Shown here: positions 15,942 through 26,984 of the stretch, in pieces
Position numbering within the stretch: the first letter of the stretch is position 1
Layout of the letters: each line of letters opens with the position of its first letter
Translations under genes and position numbers: made by a program
Notes under the pieces: generated by a model
The model's database searches: none
The model's input: the letters and a program-made list of their open reading frames with translations, nothing else
What the model was told of the DNA's origin: nothing
Source of the DNA: Vicinamibacterales bacterium
GTDB taxonomy: Bacteria > Acidobacteriota > Vicinamibacteria > Vicinamibacterales > Fen-181
Length of the DNA stretch: 64,000 nt
Assembly (NCBI GenBank): GCA_036504215.1
Contig: DASXVO010000033.1
Coordinates: forward strand, 1-64,000
Direction: 5' to 3'

Positions 15942-18900
15942 TCATTGCAGAACTGCCCTATCCGGTTCAAGCATATACGGGAATTGGGCGCGCAAGGCGC
16001 TGCCCGTCCACGACCCCTCCGCCCCGGCGACGGCCTCCGGCGTCCCGGTGGCCACGACCCGCCCGCCGCCGTCGCCGCCCTCCGGTCCGAGGTCGATCAC
16101 CCAGTCCGACGCCCGAACAACATCCAGGTTGTGCTCGACGACCACGACGGTGTGTCCCGCTTCGACCAGGCGGTCGAACACCTGCAGCAGCCGGCCCACG
16201 TCGTCGAAGTGCAGGCCGGTCGTCGGCTCGTCGAAGAGGAACAGCGTGGCACCGTTCGACTCCTTCATCAGCTCGGAGGCCAGCATCAGCCGCTGGCGCT
16301 CGCCGCCGGACAGCGTGTCGGCGCCCTGGCCGAGTCGAAGATAGCCAAGGCCCAACTCCTCGAGGAGAGCCAGCGGTTTCGCTATCGCCCCGTCCCGTGC
16401 GAAGAAGCGGTGCGCATCGCGCGCCGTCATGTCGAGCACGTCGGCAATCGACCGGTCCTGGTACCGGCAGGCGAGCGCCGCCGGCTGATACCGCTGTCCG
16501 CCGCAGTCGGCACAGGGCACCCAGACGTCGGGAAGGAAATCCATGCTGACGCGGATGCGGCCCGCTCCTTCACAGCGGTCACAGCGCCCGCCCTTCGTGT
16601 TCGTCGAGAAATCCTTCTTCAACAGCCCTGCCGCCCGCGCGTCGATCGAAGCCGCGAACAGCTCCCGAATGCGGTCGAACACGCCGAGCATCGTGGCGGG
16701 CATGCTGGACGAGGAAGCCGCCATCCACTCGCGGTTGGCCGACACCAGGCGGACGAAGCCGGCCACGTTGGTGACCGACGCCGGCGATGGCCTGGACTCG
16801 TCTCGTGCCCACAATCCGGGAGCCAGGACGTCGAAGACGAGCGTCGACTTGCCGCTGCCCGACACGCCCGTCACCGCGATCAGGCCGCCGGAGGGCACCT
16901 CGACTGCGACGTCCCTCAGATTGTGCGTGCTCGCATGGGCAATCGACACACCCGGTCCCAGCACGCGTCGGGAATCTCGGCTCGGCAAGCGATTCCCCAT
17001 CGAGCCGGTGCGGAGGTACCGCCCGGTCAGCGACGCCTCGTTCGCGGCGACGTCCGCAGGCGAACCGGTTGCCACGATGCACCCGCCCTCCTCGCCAGCA
17101 CCGGGTCCGAGGTCGATAACGTGGTCCGCCGCCCGGATCACATCGACGTCGTGTTCGACGACGATGACCGTGTTGCCGGCATCGCGGAGCGAGGCGACGA
17201 GACCGAGCAACCGCTCGGTGTCGCGGGAGTGAAGGCCGACCGTCGGCTCGTCGAGCACGTACGTGATACCCGTCAGCCCGGTCCCGACCTCGCTCGCCAG
17301 CCGGATACGCTGCGCCTCGCCTGCCGAGAGCGTCGAGGCCAGCCGGTCGAGCGAGAGGTAGCCGAGACCAGCGTCCCGCAACCGCCCCAACCGCGTGCGC
17401 ACGTCGCGCGTCAGATCGGTCGTTGCCGGGCCGCCGTCGTAGGTTTCGAAGAATCTCAGGCTGTCGTCGGCGCTCAGGTGCTGCAACTCCGCGATGTTCC
17501 GGCCGGCCACTCGGACCGCCAGGCGATCCGCTTTCAGGCGCGCGCCACCGCACGCCGCGCACGGCACCGCGTGCATCAACGGCTCCATGGCTTCACCACG
17601 GTGGTCGGCATGCTTCCGCTCGTATTCCTGCCCGACGTAGTCGAGTAGCCCCAGCCACTTCGCGTGGAAGCGATGCACGCCGGCCCTGGCGCCGCGCCGG
17701 TAGCGCCACTCGACGTCGAACTCGCGGTCTCCGGCGCCTCGCAGGGCCACCTGTCGGGCGGTCTCGGACAGCGCGCTCCAGGCGACGCCGAAGTCGATCT
17801 CGAGCGCAACACCGGCGGCCCGCAGGATCGCCACGTGCTGCCCGTCACGGTCTCCGTAGAACCGGCCGGTGCGGTGGCCGTCCATGGCGCCGTCGAGCAG
17901 CGACCGGTCCGGGTGGGTGATGAGCCTCGCCGGATCGCATTCGGTGACCGTGCCAAGGCCCTTGCACGCCGCGCACGCGCCCTGTTCCGCGTTCGGGGAG
18001 AACATCGTCGCCGTCAGCGGCGACGGCCCGTGCCAGCCGCAGGCCGGGCAGCGCGCCTCCGGGATCGGTACCGCGCACGTCGGGCACTCGGCCGTACCAA
18101 CGCGCGCGAACAGCAGCCGGTAGTAGTCGGCAATCTCGGTCATGGTCCCGACCGTGGACCGTGGGTTTCGCGACGCCACCCGCTGCCTGATCGCCACGGC
18201 TGGCGTCAGGCCGGACACCGACTCGAACGCGGCATCACCCGTCTTCTCGAGGAAGCGCCGCGCGTATGCCGAATAGCTCTCGGTGAAGCGATTTCGGCCT
18301 TCGGCGTAGATCGTGTCGAATGCGAGCGACGACTTGCCGCTGCCCGAGACTCCCGTGATCACGGTGAACCGACCGGCGGGGATCTCGACGTCCACCCGCT
18401 TCAGGTTGTGCGTGGTCACACCGGCAAAGCGAATCGGCTCGGCGGCGACCGCCACCGGGCGCTGCGGCAACACCAGGGTTGACGCCTTCGAACCGTCGCC
18501 GCTTCTGAGCGCCATTCCGGTGGCCGAGGCCTCACAGGCTGCCACCTCGTCGGGCGTCCCGACGGCGACAAGCCGTCCGCCGCGACGACCGCCGCCCGGG
18601 CCGAGGTCGATGACGCGGTCGGCGGCCCGAATGACATCGAGGTGATGCTCGATGGTCACAACGGTGTGGCCCCGGTCGACCAGTCCGGTGATCGCGGACA
18701 GCAACACCCTGATGTCGGCCTGATGCAACCCGGTCGTCGGCTCATCGAGCACATAGAGCGTGTGGCCGCGCCCCGGCCGCCCCAGCTCGGCCGCGAGCTT
18801 CACGCGCTGGGCCTCGCCGCCGGAGAGCGTGGTGGACGGCTGCCCGAGCCGCAAGTAGCCGAGGCCAAGTGCCCGCATGACCGCCAGGATGCGGGCTGCG

Positions 18901-20879
18901 CGCGGCTGGCCCGACAGAATCGTTCCCGCCTCCTCGAGGGTCATCTCGAGGACGTCGTGGATCGTATGGCCGCGGTAGGTGACCTCGAGCGTCTCGTCGT
19001 TGAAGCGTCGTCCCCCGCAGGCCTCGCACACGACATCCACCGGACCGAGGAAGTGCATGCCGACCTGCAGCACGCCTGCACCCTGGCACGTCTCGCAGCG
19101 TCCTCCCGCGACGTTGAACGAGAATCGTCCCTTGCCGAACCCGCGGGCGACGGCCTCGGGCACAGCGGCGAACAGATCGCGCACGACATCCGAGAGGCCC
19201 GTGTAGGTGGCCGGGTTGGACCGCGGCGTCCGGCCGATGGGCGACTGGTCGACGTCGATCACCTTGTCGATGCGCGTCCCGCCGCCGAGCCGTCCTTCCC
19301 GCCACTGCGCGAGCATCTCCTCGACGAGACTCGACTTCCCTGCACCGGACACACCGGTGACCACGTTGAGCGCACCGGCCAGGAACTCGACGTCAACGCC
19401 CTGGAGGTTGTGCCGCATCGCGCGAACCACACGCACGACCCCGGTTCCGGACCGTCGTGCGGCCGGCGGCACAATCCGTTCGACGCCGGTCAGGAAGTTC
19501 CTCGTGCGGCTCCGCGCATCGGCGTCGCCGATTCGATCGGCCGGCCCGGAGAACAGCAGTTCCCCGCCATGCTCGCCCGCGCCCGGCCCGATATCGATCA
19601 GCCAGTCGGCGCGGCGGAGCACCGCCGGATCGTGCTCGACCACGAGGACGGTATTCCCTCGATCGCGCAACGTCGTCAGCACGTCGAGCAGGCGATTCTC
19701 ATCGCGCGGGTGAAGCCCAATCGACGGCTCGTCGAACACGTAGAGCACGCCGCGCAGCTCGGATCCGACCTGCGATGCCAGCCGGAGCCGCTGTGCCTCA
19801 CCGCCGGACAGCGTCGTCGAACGGCGGTCGAGCGTCAGGTGACCGAGCCCGAGGCGGTCGAGCAGGCGGATGCGTGCCAGCATCTCGGCACGAACCGGCC
19901 CGCCGACCGGCGTCTCGCGCGCAGTGAACACGACCGACTCGAGGGCCGCCTGGAGTTCCTCGGCGGGGAGCGCCGCGAACTCGGCAATGTGCCGATCGCG
20001 GAATCGAACCGCCAGGGCCTCGGGGCGGAGGCGCGTGCCGCCACAGGCCCGACACTGGAGGCTCCTGACGAACCGCAGGATGTTCCGGTTCCGGCTGCGT
20101 TTCAGGATCTGCTCCATCACCGGGAGGATGCCCTTGTAGATGCCCTCCTCTCGTGGCCTGGCGGTGATGCCGCTCCATCGGAGGCGCGACTCGAGCGGGT
20201 GCTTGCCGTACGGAATGCGGATCCGGTCGGACCCGTCGAGCACCACGCGCCGCTGCTCGTCGGTGAGGGCTTGCCACGGAACGTCCACGCTGAATCCGTG
20301 CGCGCGACACACCTGGTCGAGCACGTCGATGGTCACCTGGGAGTAGATGACGTATCCGGTCGGCGTGGTGATGACCAGCGCACCCTCACGGATGCTGCGG
20401 GACGCGTCGCGGACGATCAGGTCGGGATCGAGCCGGTCCTCGACGCCAAGTCCCTGGCACACGGGACAGGCGCCAGACGGGGTGTTGAACGAGAAGAGCG
20501 CCCGGTCGGGACGAACGCCCTCGGGTGCGTCACCAAGGCGCGCGAACAGCAATCGGAGGTCGTCGTAGAGTCCGCTGAGCGTCCCCACCGTGGAACGCGG
20601 GTTGCGGAGGGTCGTCCGCTGGTCCACGGCTATCGCCGGTGAAACGCCCGCGATCGACCGGACGGACGGCCGCGCGATGCGGCCGAGGAACTGGCGCGCA
20701 TACGAGGAGAACGTCTCGAGGTATCGGCGCTGGGCCTCCCGGCAGATCGTGTCGAAGGCCAGCGATGACTTGCCCGATCCCGACACCCCGGAGACGACGA
20801 CCAGCGCATCGCGTGGGATATCGACGTCAACGGCCTTCAGGTTGTGCTCGCTCGCGCCGCGGACAGAGATCAGATCCAC
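15942..20879 (-). CDS. uvrA: Double-length UvrA excinuclease subunit (two UvrA units in tandem)
   Basis: 1645 residues in one uninterrupted frame, nearly twice the usual ~940. Four ABC P-loops appear, near residues 31 ([10 protein letters not shown]), 508 (GVSGAGKSS), 843 ([10 protein letters not shown]) and 1337 ([10 protein letters not shown]). Each unit has the UvrA features: LSGGEAQR signature (LSAGEAQR and LSGGERQR in the second), zinc modules such as [24 protein letters not shown] and CDRCEGAG, and NPRSTVGT in the UvrB/DNA-binding insertion. UvrA normally dimerises to find damage and load UvrB; this chain is a covalent dimer. Start GTG 20879 is chosen because the domain begins at residue 2. 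No uvrB or uvrC lies in the window. The second unit is the more divergent. Confidence 0.93.
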   Translation of the reverse strand: MDLISVRGASEHNLKAVDVDIPRDALVVVSGVSGSGKSSLAFDTICREAQRRYLETFSSYARQFLGRIARPSVRSIAGVSPAIAVDQRTTLRNPRSTVGTLSGLYDDLRLLFARLGDAPEGVRPDRALFSFNTPSGACPVCQGLGVEDRLDPDLIVRDASRSIREGALVITTPTGYVIYSQVTIDVLDQVCRAHGFSVDVPWQALTDEQRRVVLDGSDRIRIPYGKHPLESRLRWSGITARPREEGIYKGILPVMEQILKRSRNRNILRFVRSLQCRACGGTRLRPEALAVRFRDRHIAEFAALPAEELQAALESVVFTARETPVGGPVRAEMLARIRLLDRLGLGHLTLDRRSTTLSGGEAQRLRLASQVGSELRGVLYVFDEPSIGLHPRDENRLLDVLTTLRDRGNTVLVVEHDPAVLRRADWLIDIGPGAGEHGGELLFSGPADRIGDADARSRTRNFLTGVERIVPPAARRSGTGVVRVVRAMRHNLQGVDVEFLAGALNVVTGVSGAGKSSLVEEMLAQWREGRLGGGTRIDKVIDVDQSPIGRTPRSNPATYTGLSDVVRDLFAAVPEAVARGFGKGRFSFNVAGGRCETCQGAGVLQVGMHFLGPVDVVCEACGGRRFNDETLEVTYRGHTIHDVLEMTLEEAGTILSGQPRAARILAVMRALGLGYLRLGQPSTTLSGGEAQRVKLAAELGRPGRGHTLYVLDEPTTGLHQADIRVLLSAITGLVDRGHTVVTIEHHLDVIRAADRVIDLGPGGGRRGGRLVAVGTPDEVAACEASATGMALRSGDGSKASTLVLPQRPVAVAAEPIRFAGVTTHNLKRVDVEIPAGRFTVITGVSGSGKSSLAFDTIYAEGRNRFTESYSAYARRFLEKTGDAAFESVSGLTPAVAIRQRVASRNPRSTVGTMTEIADYYRLLFARVGTAECPTCAVPIPEARCPACGWHGPSPLTATMFSPNAEQGACAACKGLGTVTECDPARLITHPDRSLLDGAMDGHRTGRFYGDRDGQHVAILRAAGVALEIDFGVAWSALSETARQVALRGAGDREFDVEWRYRRGARAGVHRFHAKWLGLLDYVGQEYERKHADHRGEAMEPLMHAVPCAACGGARLKADRLAVRVAGRNIAELQHLSADDSLRFFETYDGGPATTDLTRDVRTRLGRLRDAGLGYLSLDRLASTLSAGEAQRIRLASEVGTGLTGITYVLDEPTVGLHSRDTERLLGLVASLRDAGNTVIVVEHDVDVIRAADHVIDLGPGAGEEGGCIVATGSPADVAANEASLTGRYLRTGSMGNRLPSRDSRRVLGPGVSIAHASTHNLRDVAVEVPSGGLIAVTGVSGSGKSTLVFDVLAPGLWARDESRPSPASVTNVAGFVRLVSANREWMAASSSSMPATMLGVFDRIRELFAASIDARAAGLLKKDFSTNTKGGRCDRCEGAGRIRVSMDFLPDVWVPCADCGGQRYQPAALACRYQDRSIADVLDMTARDAHRFFARDGAIAKPLALLEELGLGYLRLGQGADTLSGGERQRLMLASELMKESNGATLFLFDEPTTGLHFDDVGRLLQVFDRLVEAGHTVVVVEHNLDVVRASDWVIDLGPEGGDGGGRVVATGTPEAVAGAEGSWTGSALRAQFPYMLEPDRAVLQ

Positions 20880-20885
20880 GCCGCC

Positions 20886-20891
20886 ATTGTA
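20886..20891 (-). promoter_or_regulatory. Candidate -10 hexamer for uvrA (possible leaderless start)
   Basis: TACAAT on the minus strand ends 6 bases before the GTG start, which would put transcription start at the initiation codon. No clear -35 is seen at the usual distance, and there is no ribosome-binding site. Confidence 0.35.
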
Positions 20892-21010
20892 CCCGCGAGC
20901 CGGGCCGGGGCAGCCAGATCCAATCCGCCGATCCAACCCGGCGTGCCCGTCCACAGCGCCCCATGTTATGCTTCGCAGCCTCAGCGTTCCTACTCAGCAC
21001 GAGGACATTT

Positions 21011-22165
21011 ATGCATCGACTCCACCGCTCCCGGCGCATCGCGTTCGCAGCCCTGTTGGGACTGATCGTCGCCACCTCGGCACCCACCATTCGCGGAACC
21101 GTCGGCCAGGCAGCGCCTGCCGATGTCATCAACCGCGTCAAGGCGCAGTACGCGCCGGACACGCGACTGACCGTCTTCGACGTAAAGGCCGAGGCAAAGG
21201 GCAACGCGCTCGAAGTATCGGGCGACGTCGAGCAGACGGCCGCGAAGGACGCCATCCTGAAGGCGCTGCTCGAGGCCGGCTATGCCAACGTGGTCGAGAA
21301 GATCGCGGTGCTGCCCGATCCGGCGTTTGCCGCGAAGCCGCTTGGCATCGTCACGGTCAGCGTCGCGGTCATGAAGACCAAACCATCGCACGCGTCCGAA
21401 CTCGGCAACCAGATGGTCATGGGAAGCCTGGTCAGGGTGCTCAAGAGGGAGAGCGGCTGGTACTTCGTGCAGTCGATGTCGGACCGCTATCTGGGCTGGA
21501 TGGAGCCCGACCACGTCGCCTTCATGACGAAAGAGCGGGTGGACGCGTACCAGCAGGCGTCACACGCGATCGTCACGTCGTGGTTCACCGTCGTGCGCGA
21601 GCAGGCCGTAGACAATTCGCCGGTCGTCGCCGACCTGGTGATGGGCAACGTGCTCGAGACGACGGGCAAGAGCGGCACGTGGCAGGCCGTGACGCTTCCG
21701 GATGGACGAGCCGGGTTCGTGGACGGCGCGGCCGTCACCGACTATGCGACGTGGAAATCGTCGAGGGCGCTGACCGGCGAGAACATCGAGAAGACGGCCC
21801 GCCTGTTCACCGGCGTCCCCTACCTGTGGGGCGGGACCTCGCCCAAGGGGTTCGACTGCTCCGGTTTTGCGAAGACTGTCTTCCGGCTGAACGGCGTCGA
21901 GCTCCAGCGCGATGCCGATCAACAGTCGAACGCCGGCGAGGCCGTCGCCACGGACAACGACCTCGCGCAGCTTCGCAAGGGCGACCTGCTGTTCTTCGGC
22001 CCGCGCCCGGGCGTGGCCAGAATCACGCACGTCGGCATCTACCTCGGCGACAAGCGCTTCATTCACTGCGCGGGCATGGTGAAGCTCAACAGCTTCGATC
22101 CAGCCTCGCCGATCTACAGCGACACCCTCCTGAAGCGCCTCGTCAAGGTGCGGAGGATGGGGTAA
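21011..22165 (+). CDS. Exported NlpC/P60 (C40) peptidoglycan endopeptidase with SH3-like domains
   Basis: 384 residues. Signal peptide at residues ~1-33, a short BON-like/unknown segment, two SH3-type modules around residues 110-255 ([35 protein letters not shown]), then the catalytic domain: [11 protein letters not shown] (Cys), ITHVGIYLG (His) and FIHCAG. C40 enzymes cut gamma-D-Glu-diaminopimelate bonds in stem peptides; SH3 modules bind cell wall. ATG 21011 is preceded by GAGGA. The 3' end overlaps the convergent RIC gene by 23 bases. Confidence 0.93.
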   Translation: MHRLHRSRRIAFAALLGLIVATSAPTIRGTVGQAAPADVINRVKAQYAPDTRLTVFDVKAEAKGNALEVSGDVEQTAAKDAILKALLEAGYANVVEKIAVLPDPAFAAKPLGIVTVSVAVMKTKPSHASELGNQMVMGSLVRVLKRESGWYFVQSMSDRYLGWMEPDHVAFMTKERVDAYQQASHAIVTSWFTVVREQAVDNSPVVADLVMGNVLETTGKSGTWQAVTLPDGRAGFVDGAAVTDYATWKSSRALTGENIEKTARLFTGVPYLWGGTSPKGFDCSGFAKTVFRLNGVELQRDADQQSNAGEAVATDNDLAQLRKGDLLFFGPRPGVARITHVGIYLGDKRFIHCAGMVKLNSFDPASPIYSDTLLKRLVKVRRMG

Positions 22166-22889
22166 CGATCTCGGCCAGCGTGCGCTCGAGCGCGAGCGCC
22201 TTCGGAAACAGGATGTTGTTCTCCAGATGGACGTGGCGGTGCAGGTCCGCCTCGAAGGCCTGCAACTCCTGGTACGTCACCTTGAACGTCGTGCACGCGT
22301 CAGCCGGAAGGGTGTAGTCGCCGCTCAGCCGGCGGATGGTGGCCATCGTGTCGCCGGCCGACTGGTGCTCGGCCTCCATCATGCGGATGGGATTCGCCAC
22401 GCTGCCAAAAGGAGCCGGCGAGGGTGCGGTCCGGACGCGCGCAGCCGCCGCCAACTGACCAATGTAGGGGAAGAGCATCCGCTCCTCCTTGAGCATGTGC
22501 TGTGCCATCTCGGCGGCAATCGCGGCAAACGCGGCGGCGATCTCCTTGACTTCCGGATGATGCCCGCCGTGAACGTCTGCCACTTTCCGCGTGTGTGCGC
22601 CAATCGTGTCGATCGCCTGGCGGACATAGGCGTGGTGGTTGCTGACGATGTAGTTGGCGAGGAAATCGAGGTCCCAGCTGTTGAACCTCGGGACGTCAAC
22701 CTCCGATGCGAGGGCCTCCTCCAGGTCGGCCACGATCTGTCGCCCGTCGAGACCCTGCTCGCCGCACACATCGGCGATGGGTCGGTTGCCACCGCAGCAG
22801 AAGTCGATGCCGTGCTTCTCGAACACGGCCGCGGCGCGGAAGTCGTCGGCGACGATACTGCGGATGGTCGTCGTTGGGTCACTCAGCAT
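22143..22889 (-). CDS. RIC-family di-iron protein for iron-sulfur cluster repair (YtfE/ScdA)
   Basis: 248 residues. The N-terminal ScdA_N domain carries [12 protein letters not shown] with the paired Cys. A hemerythrin-like four-helix bundle follows with iron ligands in [34 protein letters not shown] and [13 protein letters not shown]. Proteins of this family rebuild iron-sulfur clusters damaged by nitric oxide or peroxide. Start ATG 22889 has AAGGAGG 5 bases upstream and overlaps the end of the Crp/Fnr gene by 11 bases, so the two are co-translated and the regulator most likely controls this repair function. Confidence 0.95.
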   Translation of the reverse strand: MLSDPTTTIRSIVADDFRAAAVFEKHGIDFCCGGNRPIADVCGEQGLDGRQIVADLEEALASEVDVPRFNSWDLDFLANYIVSNHHAYVRQAIDTIGAHTRKVADVHGGHHPEVKEIAAAFAAIAAEMAQHMLKEERMLFPYIGQLAAAARVRTAPSPAPFGSVANPIRMMEAEHQSAGDTMATIRRLSGDYTLPADACTTFKVTYQELQAFEADLHRHVHLENNILFPKALALERTLAEIVTPSSAP

Positions 22890-23514
22890 GGGGGCCTCCT
22901 TTTCGGCCATACCACACGATCTTCCCGTCCTCGATCACGAGGATGTCCTGCAGCTCCATGGCCTTGATCGACCGCACGACCGTCTCGACGCGAAGCCCCG
23001 TCATGTCCGCCAGTTGCTGCCGCGTGAACGGCACGCGATAGGGATGGGCTGACAACGCCGGTTCGGTCGAGCGGAAGTACTCAATCAGGGTGCCGAGCCG
23101 ATGCTCGGCCTCTTCGACGGCAATCTCCGCCAGCATCATCGACTTGTAAACGAGCCGGCCGCTGAGCACCTTCGTGAGCTGAAGATGGATCTCCGGGTGC
23201 TCGGCCAGGAGCCTGAGGAAGCCCTCGCGCGAGCACTTCCACACCGTGCTCTCATCGACGGCCACCGCGCCTGCCGGGTAGGGCACGTCGTTGAAGAACG
23301 GCGGCTCGCCGAAGCTCTGGCCGTCGGTGAACAGGCCCTGCACGAACTCGCGGCCATTCTCGTTGTAGCTCACCATCTTCACGCGGCCCGTCTGTACCTG
23401 GAAGAAACTGCTGGCGGTCGTCCCCTGGTCGAAGAGCGTCTCGCCCTTCTCGAGGTGCACGACCCGCGCACCGTACTGCAGCCACAACGTATCGGAAATC
23501 ATGTGGTCAGGCAT
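22879..23514 (-). CDS. Crp/Fnr-family transcriptional regulator
   Basis: 211 residues: cyclic-nucleotide-binding-like beta-roll (GETLFDQGTTASSFFQVQTG, then GQSFGEPPFF), dimer helix, and a C-terminal winged helix with TRQQLADMTGLRVETVVRSI. No N-terminal Cys cluster is present, so it is not an oxygen-sensing Fnr; its link to the RIC gene suggests a nitric-oxide responsive type (DNR/NnrR-like), which is inference. ATG 23514 is chosen. The frame stays open to 23727 only because the upstream minisatellite has no stops. An FNR-like box lies 31 bp above the start. Confidence 0.9.
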   Translation of the reverse strand: MPDHMISDTLWLQYGARVVHLEKGETLFDQGTTASSFFQVQTGRVKMVSYNENGREFVQGLFTDGQSFGEPPFFNDVPYPAGAVAVDESTVWKCSREGFLRLLAEHPEIHLQLTKVLSGRLVYKSMMLAEIAVEEAEHRLGTLIEYFRSTEPALSAHPYRVPFTRQQLADMTGLRVETVVRSIKAMELQDILVIEDGKIVWYGRKGGPHAE

Positions 23515-23544
23515 CACTGTAGGTGTCCGCGAGATCGCGTGGTT

Positions 23545-23558
23545 ATGACGTGGATCAG
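23545..23558. promoter_or_regulatory. FNR/CRP-like box upstream of the regulator gene
   Basis: TGAC-GTGG-ATCA (23546-23557) is the TGAT-N4-ATCA pattern with one change in the core. It lies between the minisatellite and the Crp/Fnr start, so autoregulation is possible. The 10-bp palindrome ACGATATCGT follows at 23566-23575. Confidence 0.35.
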
Positions 23559-23581
23559 GAAGATAACGATATCGTACGAGG

Positions 23582-23705
23582 TGCCGGAGGTGCTGGGGGT
23601 GCTGAAGGTGCTGAAGGTGCGAGTGCTGGGGGTGCTGAAGGTGCTGGGGGTGCTGAAGGTGCGAGTGCTGGGGGTGCTGAAGGTGCTGAAGGTGCTGAAG
23701 GTGAA
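23582..23705. repeat. Minisatellite of 9-bp units
   Basis: Tandem GGTGCTGAA and GGTGCTGGG units, about a dozen, interrupted twice by a 15-bp form GGTGCGAGTGCTGGG. All units are multiples of three, so all frames stay open. It fills most of the space between the Crp/Fnr gene and the cytochrome gene and has no spacers, so it is not a CRISPR array. Confidence 0.85.
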
Positions 23706-23746
23706 TCCCGGCCCTTGGAGCACCCACGGCAGTTGCCGCGTCCGGT

Positions 23747-24304
23747 CTATTTTTTCGCCACTCTCCCTACGTCATTCTTGACGGGTTTCACCGTCTTCAG
23801 AAACGCGAAGATCGACTCGAAGTCCTTGTCCGGCAGGTTCTGGAACTGGGCAATCGGCATGGGAGGTCGCATGACCTCACCCTTCGGGTTCACGCCGGTT
23901 CGCATGAGCTTCTTGAAGTCGGGGAGCGTCCACGAACCGATGCCTGTCTCCTTGTCAGGGGTGATGTTCCGCGACAGCGTGAGGCCCCACGGGCCGCGCC
24001 AGGCCGTCAGGAACATGTTGCTCGATACGCCGCCCACGACCTCGGGCGCCAGTGGGGCGTCGACGGGATGTCCGGCCAGGGCGCGCGACATGTCGTTCCC
24101 GCCGGTCGACAGTTTGGGCGTATGACAGTCGTGGCACCCGCCCAGCATGACGAGTTGCGCGCCCCGCGCAGCCGTCCCGGCCGGGGCGGACGCCTGAGGC
24201 TTGGGGGGCGGATAGGGATTCATCGGCGACTGCTGGGCCAGCGCCAGCGACGGGCATACGGCAACGACGACGGCCACCCACACGGGTGTCATTCTGCGAG
24301 ACAT
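23747..24304 (-). CDS. Periplasmic c-type cytochrome, single haem
   Basis: 185 residues. Signal peptide MSRRMTPVWVAVVVAVCPSL with cleavage near residue 24, a Pro-rich linker, then the haem site CHDCH after LVMLGG. A later Met (MRPPMPIAQF) is the likely sixth ligand. Start ATG 24304 follows AAGGAGG; the longer frame to 24574 has no such site. Resembles diheme/monohaem electron carriers attached to exported dehydrogenases, but no partner enzyme is adjacent. It may run on the same strand as the Crp/RIC pair, though the minisatellite lies between. Confidence 0.88.
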   Translation of the reverse strand: MSRRMTPVWVAVVVAVCPSLALAQQSPMNPYPPPKPQASAPAGTAARGAQLVMLGGCHDCHTPKLSTGGNDMSRALAGHPVDAPLAPEVVGGVSSNMFLTAWRGPWGLTLSRNITPDKETGIGSWTLPDFKKLMRTGVNPKGEVMRPPMPIAQFQNLPDKDFESIFAFLKTVKPVKNDVGRVAKK

Positions 24305-24620
24305 AGGGGCTCTGCCTCCTTGGATGGGGTATCCAGCATGATTACCGCGAAATCCCATCCGTGCGCAAGCTGATCCATCGCCGAGTTCTCCGCTCGGCCG
24401 TCTTGACGTCCCCCAGGCCTTTCGGTACAACCGAGCGGTGCTCGTGCGCCCCACGCTGGACACCCGACGCCTTCCAGGCGCGGTGGGCAGCGGGAAGAAG
24501 CACCAGGTATAGTAAGATCGTTCGACGTATTGCCTGCGGTCCGCCCTTCGATGTCCGACCCCGGCAGTCGACATACGACCGACTTCCTCCCGTCAACCGT
24601 TCACGCGTCGGGTTTCATCC
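24305..24620. other. Divergent intergenic region
   Basis: 316 bases between the divergently read cytochrome and DUF5916 genes. No gene is supported. TATAGT around 24508-24513 on the + strand could be a -10 for the DUF5916 gene; no convincing -35 is seen. Confidence 0.35.
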
Positions 24621-26957
24621 GTGGTCGCACTACTCCTCTTCCTGCAATTGCACCAGGCCGTCACCGGTACCCCGCCGAGAGGCCCCGTCGTCTCGACGAC
24701 TCCACCACCTTCGGCCACCGCACCCATCCGTGGCGCCACGTCCGGACAGGGCCGGCCGACGGTCACGATCCCAAGGATAGACGCCACAATTGTCGTGGAC
24801 GGCGTGTTGGACGAACCAGCGTGGTCGGAAGCCGCGCGTCTCGACGGTTTTTCCCAGTACCAGCCCGTGGACGGGCGCCCAGCCGAAGAGCAGACCGAAG
24901 TTCTCGTCTGGTATTCACCGACCGCGCTCCACTTCGGCATCATGGCGCACGACCGGGAACCCGGCGCCATCCGAGCCACTGTGGCGGATCGCGACAACCT
25001 CAGCCGCGACGACACGGTCACGGTCTACCTCGACACGTTCAACGATCGCCGCCGCGCGTTCTTCTTCACCGTCAACCCGCTCGGCATGCAGGAGGACGGT
25101 GTCCAGACCGAGGGCGCGTTCAACGCCGGAACGATGTTCGGCGGCACATCTGACAAGAATCCCGACTATCAATGGGATTCGAAGGGCCGCATCGTCGAGA
25201 ACGGGTACGTGGTCGAGATCCGAATTCCGTTCAAGAGCCTGCGCTATCCGGGCAACGGACCGCAGCACTGGGGCCTGAACGTGCAGCGCAAGGTGCAGCG
25301 GACCGGCTACCAGGACACGTGGACGGACGTGCGGCGCGCGAGTTCGAGCTTCCTCGCGCAGGCTGGCGCCATCGACGGCTTGCACGACATGAAGCGGGGC
25401 GTGGTCACCGAGCTGCAGCCGTTCATCACCACGGCGAGCAACGGCTCGATCGCCGGCGGTGGGGAGTTCCGGCGCGACAAGACCGACTTCAACCCTGGCG
25501 CGAATCTCCGGTTCGGCTTCACGAACGTGTCGATCGACACGACCGTCAACCCCGACTTCAGCCAGGTGGAATCGGACGCCGGCCAGGTCACCGTCAACCA
25601 GCGCTTCGCCCTGTTCTTCGCGGAGAAGCGGCCGTTCTTCCTCGAGGGAATCGAGCTGTTCTCGACGCCGAATCAACTCGTCTACACCCGACAGATCGCG
25701 AGCCCGATTGCCGGCGGCAAGGTCACCGGCAAGTTCGGCCGGACCAACGTCGCCTTCCTCTCCGCCAAGGAGCGAGAGGACTCGAGCGGGGCCTGGTTCA
25801 ACGTCGCACGCGTTCGTCACGACCTTGGGAGGAACTCCACGGTCGGGATCACGGTCACCGATCGCACCCAATCGAGCGACTACAACCGAGTCGCGGCCGC
25901 CGACTCGCGCATCGTCTTCGCAAAGCTGTACTACGTGCAGGGTCAAGTCGGCCAGTCGTGGACCCGTGACCGCGGCGTGGAACACGCTGCGCCGATCTGG
26001 CTGGCGGAGTTCGACCGCACGGGGCGCGCGTGGGGCTTCAACTACAAGCTGACCGGCGTCGGCCCCGGCTTCGTGTCGAGGTCCGGGTATGTGCCGCGCA
26101 ACGACTACGTCGAGTTCCATGCGGCCAACCGGCTCTCGTGGTATGGGTCCCGGGGCGCCGCAATCGAACAGTTCACGGTCTTTTTCGGCCCTTCGCGCAT
26201 CTGGCGCTACGACGAGTTCGGCCACCAGTCGGCGATCGAGGGGAACGAGAACGTCAACCTGATGTTCAACATCCGGGGCGGGTGGAGCCTGCGCGGGTCG
26301 CTCAGCCGGGATTTCGTCCGATTCGAACCGCGAGAGTACGCGGGCTATCAAGTTCGGGTGGGCGACATGCTGCGCCCGTGGACGACGCCGGGCGACCTGT
26401 CGGGGCTGTTCGGCGCCGGGCTCACGGTCACGACGCCCACCTTCAGGATGTTCAACGCCTCGGTCGAGACCAGGCGGCAGGCGGTCGCGATCTTCGAGGA
26501 GGCCTCGGAGGGGCGCCAGAGGAGCCTGACCGGGAGCCTGAGCCTCCGACCGAGCGGATCGATCCGGATCGACGGAAGCACCACGTACTCGACGATCACG
26601 CGCCAGCGCGACGACAGTGAGTTCGCACGGACGATCATCCCGCGGATCAAGGTCGAGTACCAGCCGCAGCGCGCGCTGTTCTTCCGGGTCGTGACTGAGT
26701 ACCGATCGGAACGGCAAGCCCCACTGCTCGACCCTCGGACCGCCCACCCACTCGTCGTGGACGCCGCGTTGGCCGCGGCGATGCGGTCCGACGGCCTGCG
26801 CGTCGACTTCCTGGTGTCGTACGAACCGACACCTGGCACCGTCGCGTTTTTCGGTTACGGGAGTTCGCTTCGCTCCGACCGCGTGCTGAGCCTGTCTGAT
26901 CTTCGCCGGCAGAACGACGGGCTGTTCCTGAAGCTCGCGTATCTGATTCGGCGCTGA
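24621..26957 (+). CDS. DUF5916 outer-membrane-type protein with CBM9-like N-terminal domain
   Basis: 778 residues. After a short hydrophobic leader, residues ~50-240 form a carbohydrate-binding family 9-like domain (IVVDGVLDEPAWSEAARLDG, YVVEIRIPFKSLRY). The remainder is the DUF5916 region, rich in alternating beta strands (VNPDFSQVESDAGQVTVNQR, FFAEKRPFFLEGIELFSTPN), probably a beta-barrel. Members are common in Acidobacteriota and Bacteroidota and are thought to handle polysaccharides at the surface; no activity is established. Start GTG 24621 gives a poor signal peptide, so the true start is uncertain. Confidence 0.83.
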   Translation: MVALLLFLQLHQAVTGTPPRGPVVSTTPPPSATAPIRGATSGQGRPTVTIPRIDATIVVDGVLDEPAWSEAARLDGFSQYQPVDGRPAEEQTEVLVWYSPTALHFGIMAHDREPGAIRATVADRDNLSRDDTVTVYLDTFNDRRRAFFFTVNPLGMQEDGVQTEGAFNAGTMFGGTSDKNPDYQWDSKGRIVENGYVVEIRIPFKSLRYPGNGPQHWGLNVQRKVQRTGYQDTWTDVRRASSSFLAQAGAIDGLHDMKRGVVTELQPFITTASNGSIAGGGEFRRDKTDFNPGANLRFGFTNVSIDTTVNPDFSQVESDAGQVTVNQRFALFFAEKRPFFLEGIELFSTPNQLVYTRQIASPIAGGKVTGKFGRTNVAFLSAKEREDSSGAWFNVARVRHDLGRNSTVGITVTDRTQSSDYNRVAAADSRIVFAKLYYVQGQVGQSWTRDRGVEHAAPIWLAEFDRTGRAWGFNYKLTGVGPGFVSRSGYVPRNDYVEFHAANRLSWYGSRGAAIEQFTVFFGPSRIWRYDEFGHQSAIEGNENVNLMFNIRGGWSLRGSLSRDFVRFEPREYAGYQVRVGDMLRPWTTPGDLSGLFGAGLTVTTPTFRMFNASVETRRQAVAIFEEASEGRQRSLTGSLSLRPSGSIRIDGSTTYSTITRQRDDSEFARTIIPRIKVEYQPQRALFFRVVTEYRSERQAPLLDPRTAHPLVVDAALAAAMRSDGLRVDFLVSYEPTPGTVAFFGYGSSLRSDRVLSLSDLRRQNDGLFLKLAYLIRR

Positions 26958-26984
26958 CCGGCAGGGACGGATCGAAACCGCGCC

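Noticed and set aside
16579-17562. Additional frame within uvrA
   Set aside because: Same-strand, other-phase shadow of the UvrA chain; no ribosome-binding site and Arg-rich.
23582-23705. Repeat array considered as CRISPR
   Set aside because: Units are 9-15 bp, back to back with no unique spacers, and there are no cas genes.
22890-23727. Longer Crp/Fnr protein reading through the minisatellite
   Set aside because: The extra N-terminus is only HLQH-type repeat translation; the beta-roll starts after ATG 23514.
24915-26747. Antisense frame of 610 codons opposite the DUF5916 gene
   Set aside because: Arg/Asp-rich shadow typical of GC-rich coding; no start site and no motif.
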